From Deltaproteobacteria bacterium (GTDB lineage Bacteria; Desulfobacterota; Desulfobacteria; Desulfobacterales; Desulfosarcinaceae): DNA of 61,539 bases. The notes under the pieces were generated by a model that did not search any database, was not told the DNA's origin, and saw nothing but the letters and a program-made list of their open reading frames with translations. Below, in pieces: positions 27,603 through 35,780 of this stretch (the stretch's first letter is position 1; each line of letters starts with the position of its first letter). Where the stretch lies: the NCBI GenBank assembly GCA_020444075.1, contig JAHLLR010000028.1, positions 1 through 61,539 on the forward strand, in the 5' to 3' direction. The translations under genes were made by a program, and so were the position numbers.

Positions 27603-28121
27603 TTAATGGGTTTTCGGATCGCCGTCGCGGTTGTCGGATGGGTCCGATGGGTTCGCATCCGTCTTTTGGAGCGTGGAAGGCTTTGGAAGACCGAACATTT
27701 CCATCATGGCGTCAATGGGGGATCCACCGGACATCATCTCCGGCAAGCGCCGGGGCAGTTCCATTCCCATATCCAGCCACTGGCCGAATTGTTGGTCAAA
27801 AGCCTTTTTGGTCTCTATATAGGTATGGATGGTTTTCTGAAAATATTTTTCGAAAAACTCACCCAGCGCATTGTCACCGTATCGGATGATCAGATGCAGC
27901 ACCGATACCGGCAGCAGGCTGTTTCTGCGCTTGGCCGCCTCCAGAACGATCTGGGTCAGAATGAATGCCGTCACATCCTCACCCGTGGCGGCGTCCTGAA
28001 TCTGCACCTGCTCGCCGGAGCGGATCAGGGTTGACACATCTTCGAGGGTCACATAGCGGCTGTTTCGAGTATCGTAGAGTCGACGATTGCTGTATTTTTT
28101 GAACACCAGGGGATCGGGCAT
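27603..28121 (-). CDS. phaR: Polyhydroxyalkanoate synthesis regulator PhaR
   Basis: 172-residue DNA- and PHA-binding repressor. The N-terminus (VFKKYSNRRLYDTRNSRYVTLEDV) is the classical PHB/PHA accumulation regulator DNA-binding domain, followed by two PHB_acc-type segments (LLPVSVLHLIIRYGD; FEKYFQKTIHTYI). PhaR represses phasin genes and its own gene, and is released when it binds nascent polymer. Here it lies between the DUF3141 gene and the phasin, and three TGCAACA-bearing sites occur around it, matching that control. Ribosome site AAGGAAAT. The polar C-terminal 35 residues look disordered. Confidence 0.93.
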   Translation of the reverse strand: MPDPLVFKKYSNRRLYDTRNSRYVTLEDVSTLIRSGEQVQIQDAATGEDVTAFILTQIVLEAAKRRNSLLPVSVLHLIIRYGDNALGEFFEKYFQKTIHTYIETKKAFDQQFGQWLDMGMELPRRLPEMMSGGSPIDAMMEMFGLPKPSTLQKTDANPSDPSDNRDGDPKTH

Positions 28122-28143
28122 GAATCACTATTTCCTTCACGAA

Positions 28144-28159
28144 TTGTCACACTGCAACA
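28144..28159. promoter_or_regulatory. Possible PhaR half-site upstream of phaR
   Basis: TTGTCACACTGCAACA, 23 bases before the phaR start codon. It resembles the 15-bp boxes but is one base longer and lacks the central TGCA. It could give autoregulation of phaR. Confidence 0.35.
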
Positions 28160-28253
28160 AAAGCTCATAAAAAATTTGTTTTCAACATACCTTATCGGCA
28201 TTTGTTTCAATATATACAGTCACTGTCAATTTGCAATGGGGAATTACCCTTTT

Positions 28254-28268
28254 TTGTGCATTGCAACA
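28254..28268. promoter_or_regulatory. Putative PhaR box, upstream of phasin gene
   Basis: TTGTGCATTGCAACA with the dyad core TGCAxTGCA, placed 7 bases upstream of the -35 box of the phasin promoter. One base differs from the box at 27556-27570. Confidence 0.65.
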
Positions 28269-28275
28269 TTGGCCA

Positions 28276-28303
28276 TTGACATCCACGGCCGGCGAACTAT
28301 ATT
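28276..28303 (+). promoter_or_regulatory. Phasin gene promoter (sigma70-like)
   Basis: TTGACA (28276-28281), a 16-base spacer and TATATT (28298-28303), giving a leader of about 70 bases before the phasin start. The PhaR box lies just upstream, so PhaR binding could block RNA polymerase. Confidence 0.7.
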
Positions 28304-28381
28304 GAAGCCATGCGAAAATTCAGCAAAGCCATTTGAGACGCAAAAAGACCCATTGAACAAACATGAAAGGAGTACACAACC

Positions 28382-28633
28382 ATGGATCAGAAACAGATTT
28401 TTCGGCAGATGGTGGATTTCAACAAGGGGGCCTTCAACAATGCCTTCAATGCCATGGTCATGATTCAGGACCAGAACGAAACCCTGGCCAATACCATGCT
28501 GAACCAGGCCGCCTGGATGCCCGAAGAAGGGAAAAAGGCTATACGGGAATGGGTAGACACCTTTAAAAAAGGCCGGGAAGAGTATAAGAAGACCGTGGAT
28601 GAGGCCTTTAAGAAAGTGGAAGCGTTCCTTTAG
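28382..28633 (+). CDS. Small phasin-like protein
   Basis: 83-residue, strongly helical amphipathic protein (MDQKQIFRQMVDFNKGAFNN at the start, FKKGREEYKKTVDEAFKKVE at the end), typical of small phasins that coat PHA granules. No signal peptide. It has its own promoter and a PhaR box upstream, and is divergent from phaR. The ribosome site AAAGGAG is well placed. The next gene, a MaoC-type hydratase, follows after about 47 bases. Identity rests on composition and context, since phasins diverge strongly. Confidence 0.75.
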   Translation: MDQKQIFRQMVDFNKGAFNNAFNAMVMIQDQNETLANTMLNQAAWMPEEGKKAIREWVDTFKKGREEYKKTVDEAFKKVEAFL

Positions 28634-28680
28634 ACAATTGCCGGTAATTGAATCAACGACCATTCAAAAAAGGATCTGAA

Positions 28681-29112
28681 ATGATCGGGAAGACTTTCGA
28701 CCAGCTTAACATCGGCGATTCGGATCGGTTCTCAAAAACCGTGACCGATGCGGATATCTATCTGTTTGCCGGCGTCACCGGGGACCTGAACCCGGCACAC
28801 ATCGACGAGACCTACGCGCAAGGCACGTTTTTCAAGACCCGCATCGCCCACGGCATGCTGTCGGCGGGATTTGTATCCGCGGTGATCGGTACTCGCCTGC
28901 CCGGCCCGGGAACGGTGTACATGCGGCAGACGCTTGAGTTTCTCTCACCGGTGCGGATCGGGGATACGGTTACCGCGACGGTGGAGGTGATCGAAAAAAT
29001 AGCGGACAAAAAACGGGTCCGTCTGAAGACCACCTGTGTCAACCAGGAAGGGACCAAGGTGTTGGACGGCGAGGCTCTGGTGAGCCCTCCGCGGCCACCG
29101 AAAAAGTCCTGA
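28681..29112 (+). CDS. MaoC-like (R)-specific enoyl-CoA hydratase (PhaJ-like)
   Basis: 143-residue hot-dog-fold hydratase. The catalytic Asp/His pair lies in AGVTGDLNPAHIDETYA (D-x4-H), followed by FKTRIAHGMLSAGF, the hydratase-2 signature. PhaJ makes (R)-3-hydroxyacyl-CoA from beta-oxidation enoyl-CoA for PHA synthesis. Starting at 28681 (MIGKTFDQ) is supported by AAGGAT; the longer frame from 28648 is not. It is co-directional with the phasin gene, completing a small PHA locus. A general acyl-CoA dehydratase role is the alternative. Confidence 0.85.
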   Translation: MIGKTFDQLNIGDSDRFSKTVTDADIYLFAGVTGDLNPAHIDETYAQGTFFKTRIAHGMLSAGFVSAVIGTRLPGPGTVYMRQTLEFLSPVRIGDTVTATVEVIEKIADKKRVRLKTTCVNQEGTKVLDGEALVSPPRPPKKS

Positions 29113-29148
29113 CCGACATCGGCGGCGATTGGCTGACGGCCCGAGCGG

Positions 29149-29616
29149 TCATTTGGATTCGGGCCGCCAACACCAGTTCTCGTAGTAATCCCAGCCCACC
29201 ATGGAATTGAGCTGTTTGAGTTCCCCGTCCTTTTCCTGGATGGAGGCTTTCATCACATCGCCGCTGGAAACCATGCCGATGGTTTTACCGTCCTTTTCGA
29301 TAAGCAGGTGACGCACCCGGAGCCCCAGAAACTTGTCCATGAGATTGTAGACCGTATCCGTGTGTGGGGCGAAAATGAGATCTCTGGTCATGTAGTTCTC
29401 GATGCGGGCGGTCTTGGGATCGAATGCCGCATCGATGGTGTTTCGCATGAGGTCCCGCTCCGTCCAGATGCCCACCGGTTTGCCGTCACGGGTCACCAAA
29501 ATTGCCCCCACCTTACGCGCGTTCATCTGCTTGAGCGCTTCCAAAACGAGGGTGCCTTCCGAAACGCAGAGAATATCGCCGCCCTTTTCCTGGATCATGT
29601 CGTTGGCTGTCTTCAT
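29149..29616 (-). CDS. CBS-domain pair protein
   Basis: 155-residue cytoplasmic protein of two CBS domains (a Bateman module) that usually binds adenine nucleotides. Repeats: VSEGTLVLEALKQMNARKVG...VGIWTERDLMRN, and FAPHTDTVYNLMDKFLGLRV...GMVSSGDVMKAS. There is no attached catalytic domain. A Trp/Tyr-rich tail (GWDYYENWCWRP) ends it. It converges with the hydratase gene. Target unknown. Ribosome site GGCGAAAG. Confidence 0.87.
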   Translation of the reverse strand: MKTANDMIQEKGGDILCVSEGTLVLEALKQMNARKVGAILVTRDGKPVGIWTERDLMRNTIDAAFDPKTARIENYMTRDLIFAPHTDTVYNLMDKFLGLRVRHLLIEKDGKTIGMVSSGDVMKASIQEKDGELKQLNSMVGWDYYENWCWRPESK

Positions 29617-29781
29617 CTTTCGCCGCCTTTTATGTGAAGATTGCGTGAAACCGCGCCAGCCGCTTCCCTAGGTTGCTCGGGGGGTCTGACAGAAAACTAT
29701 GGGTTGGCTGTGCGCGGCATTTGCCTGTCTGGATAAAATAGCCTTCCGACCCCGGTCTGTCAACGATTCCCAAGCTGCATG

Positions 29782-29811
29782 TTGACACCGGCCGATCCGC
29801 CCCATTATAGT
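29782..29811 (+). promoter_or_regulatory. Promoter of the membrane cyclase gene (sigma70-like)
   Basis: TTGACA (29782-29787) and TATAGT (29806-29811) with an 18-base spacer, or TTATAG (29805-29810) with 17. It lies about 70 bases before the cyclase ATG at 29880. Confidence 0.6.
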
Positions 29812-29879
29812 TCTGCCCAGTTCGGTGGCGGTTGTTGCCACCCCGGCGCCCCATGACCCTCCACAGGTGCGATGCAACC

Positions 29880-31604
29880 ATGCAGCAAGCCTCTCGAAAC
29901 CTGTTTTCAGGTATCCGGCATCTTTTTCAGCGACGATCGCCGGATGATGTACAGCTGGGTCAGGTGCTGGTGGACCGGGGCATCATCACCGGCCAACAAC
30001 TGGAGACCGCTCTCGTCGCCCAGCGTCAACGACTGATCGAAACCGGCCAGGCCGTTCGTCTGGGGCATATGATTACCGAGCTGAGGCTGGCCTCCGAATC
30101 CGCCGTGGTGGAGGCCATCAATGAGAACTTCCGGATCTCCGTCGCCTCCCTGTCGGACAACATCCGCGAACTCATTCTCCATCAACGCGGCACTCTGGCC
30201 GAACGACTCCCCGCCCCGGCCATACCCATCTGGCTTAAACTCTGCATCGGTGCCCTGCTCATCGTCACCGTGACCATCGTTTCTTTCAGCTATTTTATCA
30301 TCAACAAGCAAAAGGCCCAACTTTTCAACCAGACCGTGACCGTGGGGACGGTGAGCCTCAATTATTTTGTCAACAACGCCCGCATTCCGCTCATCGACGA
30401 CGATATTCTCAGCCTCAACACGTTGATCAAAGAAGCCACCGCCACCGAAGGACTGCGCTATGCCGTGGTGACGGACATCCGGGGTCTGATCCGGGCCCAC
30501 ACCGATGTGGATCGAATCGGCACAACATTCACAGCTCCCACCCCCGCAACCCCGCCGGTAACCCGGGGGGACCTTTCCTATTTTTCTTTCATTGCCGGTT
30601 CCGGTGAGCATATCTTGAACCTGACCCGGGATGTGGTCTTTCAGGACAAGATCGTGGGAGCGGTCCGTGTGGGCGTCTCGTTGGATTTTATCGAACAGCT
30701 GGTGGTCAAGGAAAAAGGGCCGATCCTGTTTATGACCCTGGTGATGATGACCGTTGGCCTGGCCATTGCCGTCTTTCTGGGAATTCGTTTCTCCAGGCCT
30801 ATCTCACAGCTGGTGGCCGCCACTGAGGCCATCGGGAAAGGGGATTACCGCCATCGGGTGGAGCTTAATCGCCAGGACGAGCTGGGAAACCTGGCCACTG
30901 CCTTCAACCAGATGGGCGAGGAGCTTTTCCGGCACACGCTCACCCGCCAGTCCTTCGGCAAATATGTGGGCGAGGATGTGCTGGAAATGATTCTCGCCGA
31001 CCCGGAAAAGATGTGGCTCAAGGGCCACAAGAACGAAGCCACCATACTCTTTGCGGATATCCGGGGATTTACCGCCTACGCCGAAGACCGCGAACCGGAG
31101 ACGGTGGTGGAGATGCTCAACACCTATTTTGAAATCGCCACCCGCGGCATTATGGATTACGGCGGATACGTGGACAAATTCATCGGGGACTGCGTGCTGG
31201 GCGTGTTCGGGGTGCCGGTATTCAGAAAGGATCATGTGGAGCGGGCCGTACGGGCCGCCCTGGATCTGATGGACCAGTTGCACCGGAGCAGCATAAATGG
31301 TAATCCTCTGCTGTCGTCCGTGGGTATCGGTATCCACACCGGCCCCATCGTATCGGGGAACATCGGCTCCCAGGTAAAAATGGAATATACCGTTATCGGC
31401 GACACGGTCAACCTGGCGTCGCGGCTCAGCGGCCTGGCCGCCCCCGGGGAAGTCCTGGTGACAAATGCGGTTCATAACCGTCTGCGTGGACTCGTCCGTG
31501 TGGAACCGGCCGGCGTCCGTACCATCAAAGGGAAAATCGCCCCCGTGGAGACCTTTCGGGTGACATCAATCGAACAGAGAGCCCATGTCAAAGCATCCGA
31601 TTAG
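29880..31604 (+). CDS. GspE_N / sensor / HAMP / class III adenylate-guanylate cyclase
   Basis: 574-residue membrane signalling enzyme. The N-terminal 100 residues resemble the GspE/MshE N-terminal domain (LGQVLVDRGIITGQQLETAL), which in MshE-like proteins binds c-di-GMP. A membrane helix (about 125-145) leads to a periplasmic single-Cache-like sensor, then a second helix (about 295-315), a HAMP region (RFSRPISQLVAATEAIGKGD) and a class III cyclase domain. Both metal Asp are kept: ILFADIRGF and FIGDCVLGVFG. ATG 29880 is favoured; ATG 29853 has no ribosome site. Its end overlaps the next start by 20 bases, so it is coupled to the deacetylase-like gene. The product is likely cAMP. Confidence 0.85.
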   Translation: MQQASRNLFSGIRHLFQRRSPDDVQLGQVLVDRGIITGQQLETALVAQRQRLIETGQAVRLGHMITELRLASESAVVEAINENFRISVASLSDNIRELILHQRGTLAERLPAPAIPIWLKLCIGALLIVTVTIVSFSYFIINKQKAQLFNQTVTVGTVSLNYFVNNARIPLIDDDILSLNTLIKEATATEGLRYAVVTDIRGLIRAHTDVDRIGTTFTAPTPATPPVTRGDLSYFSFIAGSGEHILNLTRDVVFQDKIVGAVRVGVSLDFIEQLVVKEKGPILFMTLVMMTVGLAIAVFLGIRFSRPISQLVAATEAIGKGDYRHRVELNRQDELGNLATAFNQMGEELFRHTLTRQSFGKYVGEDVLEMILADPEKMWLKGHKNEATILFADIRGFTAYAEDREPETVVEMLNTYFEIATRGIMDYGGYVDKFIGDCVLGVFGVPVFRKDHVERAVRAALDLMDQLHRSSINGNPLLSSVGIGIHTGPIVSGNIGSQVKMEYTVIGDTVNLASRLSGLAAPGEVLVTNAVHNRLRGLVRVEPAGVRTIKGKIAPVETFRVTSIEQRAHVKASD

Positions 31605-32595
31605 ACACCCGGCATACCGGATTCTCATCTGCACGGCCCTGCTGATTGGTTCTGCCCTGCTTCCCCCAACCATCCATGGCGAGGAGACAGACGCCGACCC
31701 GCCACCGTCGTTACCGCTTCTGGTGAAAGCACGCCGGGGCGATACACCCGCATCCATCGCCCGGCGTTATTTAAACGATGCGTCCAAAGGATGGATGATC
31801 GCCGAATACAACGGGATGGCGGCTTTTTCCGGAGGTGAACCGGTCCTGGTCCCAATGGCCCCGTTTCGACCCGGCGGCCTGACCCCTGACGGCTATCAGA
31901 CCGTTCCCGTGCTGGCCTATTCGGATATTGGCGAGTCATCGGGGCAGCGGCGGCAGGTGCCGCGGTCGGCATTCGACCGCCAGATGCGCTGGTTGAAGAC
32001 CGAAGGTTTTGTCGCCATCACCCCCAGCCAGCTTACCGATTTCATGGGCTTCTCCGGCCAGCTTCCCCGCCGGTCGGTGTTGATCACCTTCGATACGGCA
32101 TCCCTTAGCCTCTTTGAAATCGGTATTCCCATCCTAAAAGAACTGGGCTTCACCGCAACGGTCTTCGCAGCCACCAACCATGTAGGCGATAAGAAGGCCA
32201 TGACCTGGGACCAGATCAAGCAGTTGCATAGAGACGGTTTCACTATCGGATGCCGGGGCCGAAGCGGGCGTTCGTTGACCCATCGGACCAAGGGACAGAC
32301 ATTCGAAGATTATTTCAAGTCTGTGGAAGCCGAACTGCGTCTGGCCCGCCAAACCATTCAGACACACCTGGATGCCCCCTGTCTTTTCCTGGCCTATCCG
32401 CAGGGCGACGCCGACAGCCTGGTATCCGCCGTGGCCGCCAAGCTCGGTTTTTCAGCCGCCTTCCTCCTGCGACCGGGAGACAATCCCTTTTTCGCCGACC
32501 GATACGGTATCCATCGAACCCGCATCGGCCGCGGGATGAACATGGAACGGTTCGGTCAAAGCCTCACCACCCGGATCAAGGCGGATCTCAACTGA
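31585..32595 (+). CDS. LysM-like / degenerate polysaccharide deacetylase, exported
   Basis: 336 residues with a signal peptide (ICTALLIGSALLPPTIHG), a LysM-like segment (ARRGDTPASIARRYLNDASK, about 48-100) and a NodB-type deacetylase domain (about 105-330). Motif 1 is ITFDTAS rather than TFDDG, so the metal-binding Asp is lost. Motif 2 is GCRGRSGRSLTH, losing the first His of H-(S/T)-x-x-H. Motif 3 AYPQGD is kept. The protein is probably a non-catalytic, cell-wall- or glycan-binding pseudo-enzyme. It overlaps the cyclase upstream and the lipoprotein downstream (TGATG), suggesting a coupled set at the envelope. Confidence 0.78.
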   Translation: MSKHPIRHPAYRILICTALLIGSALLPPTIHGEETDADPPPSLPLLVKARRGDTPASIARRYLNDASKGWMIAEYNGMAAFSGGEPVLVPMAPFRPGGLTPDGYQTVPVLAYSDIGESSGQRRQVPRSAFDRQMRWLKTEGFVAITPSQLTDFMGFSGQLPRRSVLITFDTASLSLFEIGIPILKELGFTATVFAATNHVGDKKAMTWDQIKQLHRDGFTIGCRGRSGRSLTHRTKGQTFEDYFKSVEAELRLARQTIQTHLDAPCLFLAYPQGDADSLVSAVAAKLGFSAAFLLRPGDNPFFADRYGIHRTRIGRGMNMERFGQSLTTRIKADLN

Positions 32596-33902
32596 TGCGA
32601 CACTGGCTGCCGGCATTAGCCTTGATGGCCACCGTCACGCTCTGCGGCTGTGCCGGAATGGTGGATTCGGTTTCGGATTTCATGCGTGCCGGTCCCTGGT
32701 GGACGGCGGCCCAGGCCGGCACAATCAGCTCGCGGGCCCGGGAGTTGGAGGCGCACGGTGAACTTTCCAAGGCATTGGATCACTGGCGGATGGTTGACCG
32801 GATAACGGTCGACCATGCAGCGGTCAGGCGCGAAATTGCACGCATCCAAAGCCGGATCGCCGAAGCGGTAAACGTCCATTATCAAAACGGGCTGGCGGAA
32901 CTGGGGAAAAAAAATCAGACGGCGGCCCGCAATCACTTTCTGGCTGCCCTTCGCCTGGATCCCGCTTTTCAGCCGGCTTTGATCCAGATCAATGCCCGCT
33001 TTTCGACTTTTCCCCTGGCCGCACGCCTGTCGGCGCCCGGCGACCGCCCGTCCACCGTCGCCGAAAAGGTCTTTGACGATAAGGAAAAAGCGTTTCTCGT
33101 AGCCTGGTTCAACGATCTACCGGTAGACGAGGTGATGACTCCCGACACCCTGCTCATCCTCCCCAAACTGGAAAAAACACCCCCGCAGAAGGCCCACACG
33201 AAAAAGCCGCCCAATCGACTGGCCGAAGCCAACGCCCGGCTGGCGGAAAATGACCTCGATGGCGCACTGGCTATCGTCGAACAGGCCGATCCGGATGATC
33301 CTGACGTTAAGGCCATGCTCCACGCCATCCGTCTGAAACAGGCCACCACCCAGATCGAAGCAGGGCGGCCGGAAGCTGCCCGGCCATATCTTGCCATGGT
33401 CCCGGACGGGTTCGCGGGAAAGGATGCCGCCTTGGAAGCGCTGCAGGCCGCCTTGCAGCGGCAACAGACGTCGCTGGTCCTCGAAAAGGCCCGGGCGCAT
33501 TTTGATCAGGGGGAGTATCGGCAGAGTCTTGACCTGCTGGAAACGCTGCAGAAGGACGGGCCGGAAAATATCGCCGCCCGCGATCTGGCCGCCGAAGCGC
33601 GCTACCGGTTGGCCCTGGACCACTTCGACCACCAGCGTTTTCTGGAGGCCCGGGATGTGCTGAAAAAAGCCGACGAAAGCCATGAAGCCAGCATGGCCCT
33701 GAAGGAAACCGTCCGCGCCCGGTTGCTGGAACTGGCCCAGATTCATTACCGCAACGGCGTCAAACACTTCATCAACGAGGATCTGAAGTCAGCCATCACC
33801 GATTGGGAAAAAGCCCTGATCTGCAACCCGGATCACGAAAAAGCCCGAGAAAACATCGACAACGCCCGCCGGCTTATGCAAAAAGTCGAGACCCTGCCCT
33901 GA
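32595..33902 (+). CDS. TPR-repeat lipoprotein
   Basis: 435 residues. A lipoprotein signal ends with TLCGCAG. TPR-like helices fill the rest, for example NGLAELGKKNQTAARNHFLAALRLDPA and YRNGVKHFINEDLKSAITDWEKALICNPD, the latter a classical TPR. The centre has low-complexity KKPP/QKAH linkers. It probably anchors protein-protein contacts on the inner face of the outer membrane or periplasmic side. The start at 32595 overlaps the stop of the deacetylase-like gene; the longer frame from 32250 is only overlap. No specific function is known. Confidence 0.8.
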   Translation: MRHWLPALALMATVTLCGCAGMVDSVSDFMRAGPWWTAAQAGTISSRARELEAHGELSKALDHWRMVDRITVDHAAVRREIARIQSRIAEAVNVHYQNGLAELGKKNQTAARNHFLAALRLDPAFQPALIQINARFSTFPLAARLSAPGDRPSTVAEKVFDDKEKAFLVAWFNDLPVDEVMTPDTLLILPKLEKTPPQKAHTKKPPNRLAEANARLAENDLDGALAIVEQADPDDPDVKAMLHAIRLKQATTQIEAGRPEAARPYLAMVPDGFAGKDAALEALQAALQRQQTSLVLEKARAHFDQGEYRQSLDLLETLQKDGPENIAARDLAAEARYRLALDHFDHQRFLEARDVLKKADESHEASMALKETVRARLLELAQIHYRNGVKHFINEDLKSAITDWEKALICNPDHEKARENIDNARRLMQKVETLP

Positions 33903-34074
33903 CAGACGGTCGAACCATCTCAACGAGTCGATCATCAAATTTTTCTATCCGCACCGGACGTCTCATCACTTTTGTCGATTAGACTTTTCCCCTTCCCGAT
34001 GGTAGCTTTGTGTTCGTTTTTATTTCGAATGTCAGCAACCCCCAATACCAATTTAAACAAGAAGGAGATCGATC

Positions 34075-34920
34075 ATGTCAAGGACCGAAGGGCGTCTTCA
34101 TTGGCTCATGGCCATCTCAACCCTGGTGCTGCTGCTGGCAGGCTTTTGCCCTGCGATGGCCGGCGATCTGGATCCCTTTTCGGGGATGACCGGGACGGTA
34201 AAAATTTCCGGCGGCACCGCCCATATTCCGGTCATGAAGGAAGCCGCCAAGCGGATCATGCAAAACAACCCGGACATCCGGATCACCGTCGCCGGAGGCG
34301 GATCGGGCGTGGGGATCAAACAGGTGGGTGAAGGCCTGGTGGACATCGGCAATTCCGGCCGCAAACCCACCGATGAAGAGATCGCCAAATACGATCTGAA
34401 GATGTTCAAATGGGCCATCGACGGTGTGGGGGTGGTCGCCAACCCCGAAAACCGGGTCAAGGCCCTTTCCAAAAATCAGGTCAAAGCCATTTTTGCCGGC
34501 CGTATCGACAATTGGAAGGCCGTGGGCGGCATGGACAAAGCCATCAACGTCTATACCCGGGATGAGGCCTCCGGCACGCGCGAGGTGTTCTGGAAAAAGG
34601 CAATCGATAAGGAAGACATTACACCCGGGGCCAATGTGGTGGTGTCCAACGGCGCCATGAAATCGGCGGTGGCCAATGACCCGTACGGCATCGGTTATGT
34701 CTCCGTAGGCCACATTGATGCCAGTGTCATGCCCCTGGCAATAGATGGTGTCACCCCGACCCTCGAAACGGTGAAAAGCGGCCAGTACCCGGTTGCCCGG
34801 GGCCTTTTCAGCAACACCCGGGGAGAACCGACCGGATTGACCCAGACGTTCATCGCGTTCCTGTTCAGCGAAACCGGCCAGAAGATTGCCGCAGAAAAGG
34901 GATTTGTGGCCGTAAAATAG
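34075..34920 (+). CDS. pstS: Phosphate ABC transporter substrate-binding protein
   Basis: 281-residue periplasmic protein with a signal peptide cleaved near AMAG. Anion-binding loops are visible: SGGTAHIPVM, GGGSGVGIKQVGEG and TRDEASGTREVF, as in the PstS family. The ribosome site AAGGAG is 6-7 bases from the ATG. It opens a pstSCAB operon (pstC starts 2 bases after its stop). No phoU or phoBR gene is visible, and I saw no Pho box in 33903-34074. Phosphate is the likely ligand; close homologs bind other oxyanions. Confidence 0.88.
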   Translation: MSRTEGRLHWLMAISTLVLLLAGFCPAMAGDLDPFSGMTGTVKISGGTAHIPVMKEAAKRIMQNNPDIRITVAGGGSGVGIKQVGEGLVDIGNSGRKPTDEEIAKYDLKMFKWAIDGVGVVANPENRVKALSKNQVKAIFAGRIDNWKAVGGMDKAINVYTRDEASGTREVFWKKAIDKEDITPGANVVVSNGAMKSAVANDPYGIGYVSVGHIDASVMPLAIDGVTPTLETVKSGQYPVARGLFSNTRGEPTGLTQTFIAFLFSETGQKIAAEKGFVAVK

Positions 34921-34922
34921 AC

Positions 34923-35780
34923 ATGCGCACCGAACGGTTGGTTCAACGCCTGTTGGGACTGGCGGCCGGCTGCAGCGTGGCCGTCACCCTGTTGATATTC
35001 GGGTTCATGGTGATCCTGGGCCTCCCGCTGGCTACCGGGGGCACTTTTTTTCGGATGTTCACCTCGGCGTGGCTGCCGCACCAGGGGGTGTATGGCATCG
35101 CTCCCATGGTGGCGGGTACCCTTTCCATCGCCAGCCTGGCCGTGGTATTCAGCGTTCCCGTCAGCCTGGGATGCGCCGCCCTGATCAGTGTCCTGGGATC
35201 CGGTCCGCTACCGGCCCTGCTTCACCGGTTGGTGCGCTTCATGACCGGCATCCCCACCGTGGTCTATGGTTTTGCCGGTATTTTTCTGCTGGTTCCCCTC
35301 GTCCGGGAATGGGCGGGCCGCGGTTCGGGTATGTGTATTTTATCCGCCGCCCTGCTCCTGGGCGTACTCATCGCCCCCACCATGATCCTTTTTTTTTCGG
35401 ATAGTTTCGCAAGCGTTCCCAGAACCTACCTGGAGGCAGCCGAGGCCCTCGGTGCGACCCCTGTCCAGAAACTTCTCCATGTTGTCATTCCCTGTTCCTG
35501 GCGGGGTCTGACCTCGGGGGTGGTGCTGGCCCTGGGCAGGGCCGTGGGGGACACCCTGATTGCCCTGATGATTGCCGGCAATGCGACGGCCATGCCCGGA
35601 TCGGTCCTTGAACCCGCCAGAACCCTGACCGCCCACATCGCCCTCGTGGTAGCCGCCGACTTCGACAGCCTGGAGTTTCGAACCCTGTTTGCCTGCGGGA
35701 TCATTTTATACCTCTGCACCACCGTGATGGTGATCTTCACCCGACGGATCGGTGCGGCTTGGGAACAGCAACGATGGTAA
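34923..35780 (+). CDS. pstC: Phosphate ABC transporter permease PstC
   Basis: 285-residue permease with six membrane helices. The EAA-type loop contains YLEAAEALGATPVQKLLHVVIP. GIPTVVYGFAGIFLL is a recognisable PstC segment. The start immediately follows pstS and the end overlaps pstA (ATGGTAA). It forms the channel with PstA. Confidence 0.9.
   Translation: MRTERLVQRLLGLAAGCSVAVTLLIFGFMVILGLPLATGGTFFRMFTSAWLPHQGVYGIAPMVAGTLSIASLAVVFSVPVSLGCAALISVLGSGPLPALLHRLVRFMTGIPTVVYGFAGIFLLVPLVREWAGRGSGMCILSAALLLGVLIAPTMILFFSDSFASVPRTYLEAAEALGATPVQKLLHVVIPCSWRGLTSGVVLALGRAVGDTLIALMIAGNATAMPGSVLEPARTLTAHIALVVAADFDSLEFRTLFACGIILYLCTTVMVIFTRRIGAAWEQQRW

Noticed and set aside
33903-34074. Pho box before pstS
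   Set aside because: No tandem CTGTCAT-like repeats could be found by eye.
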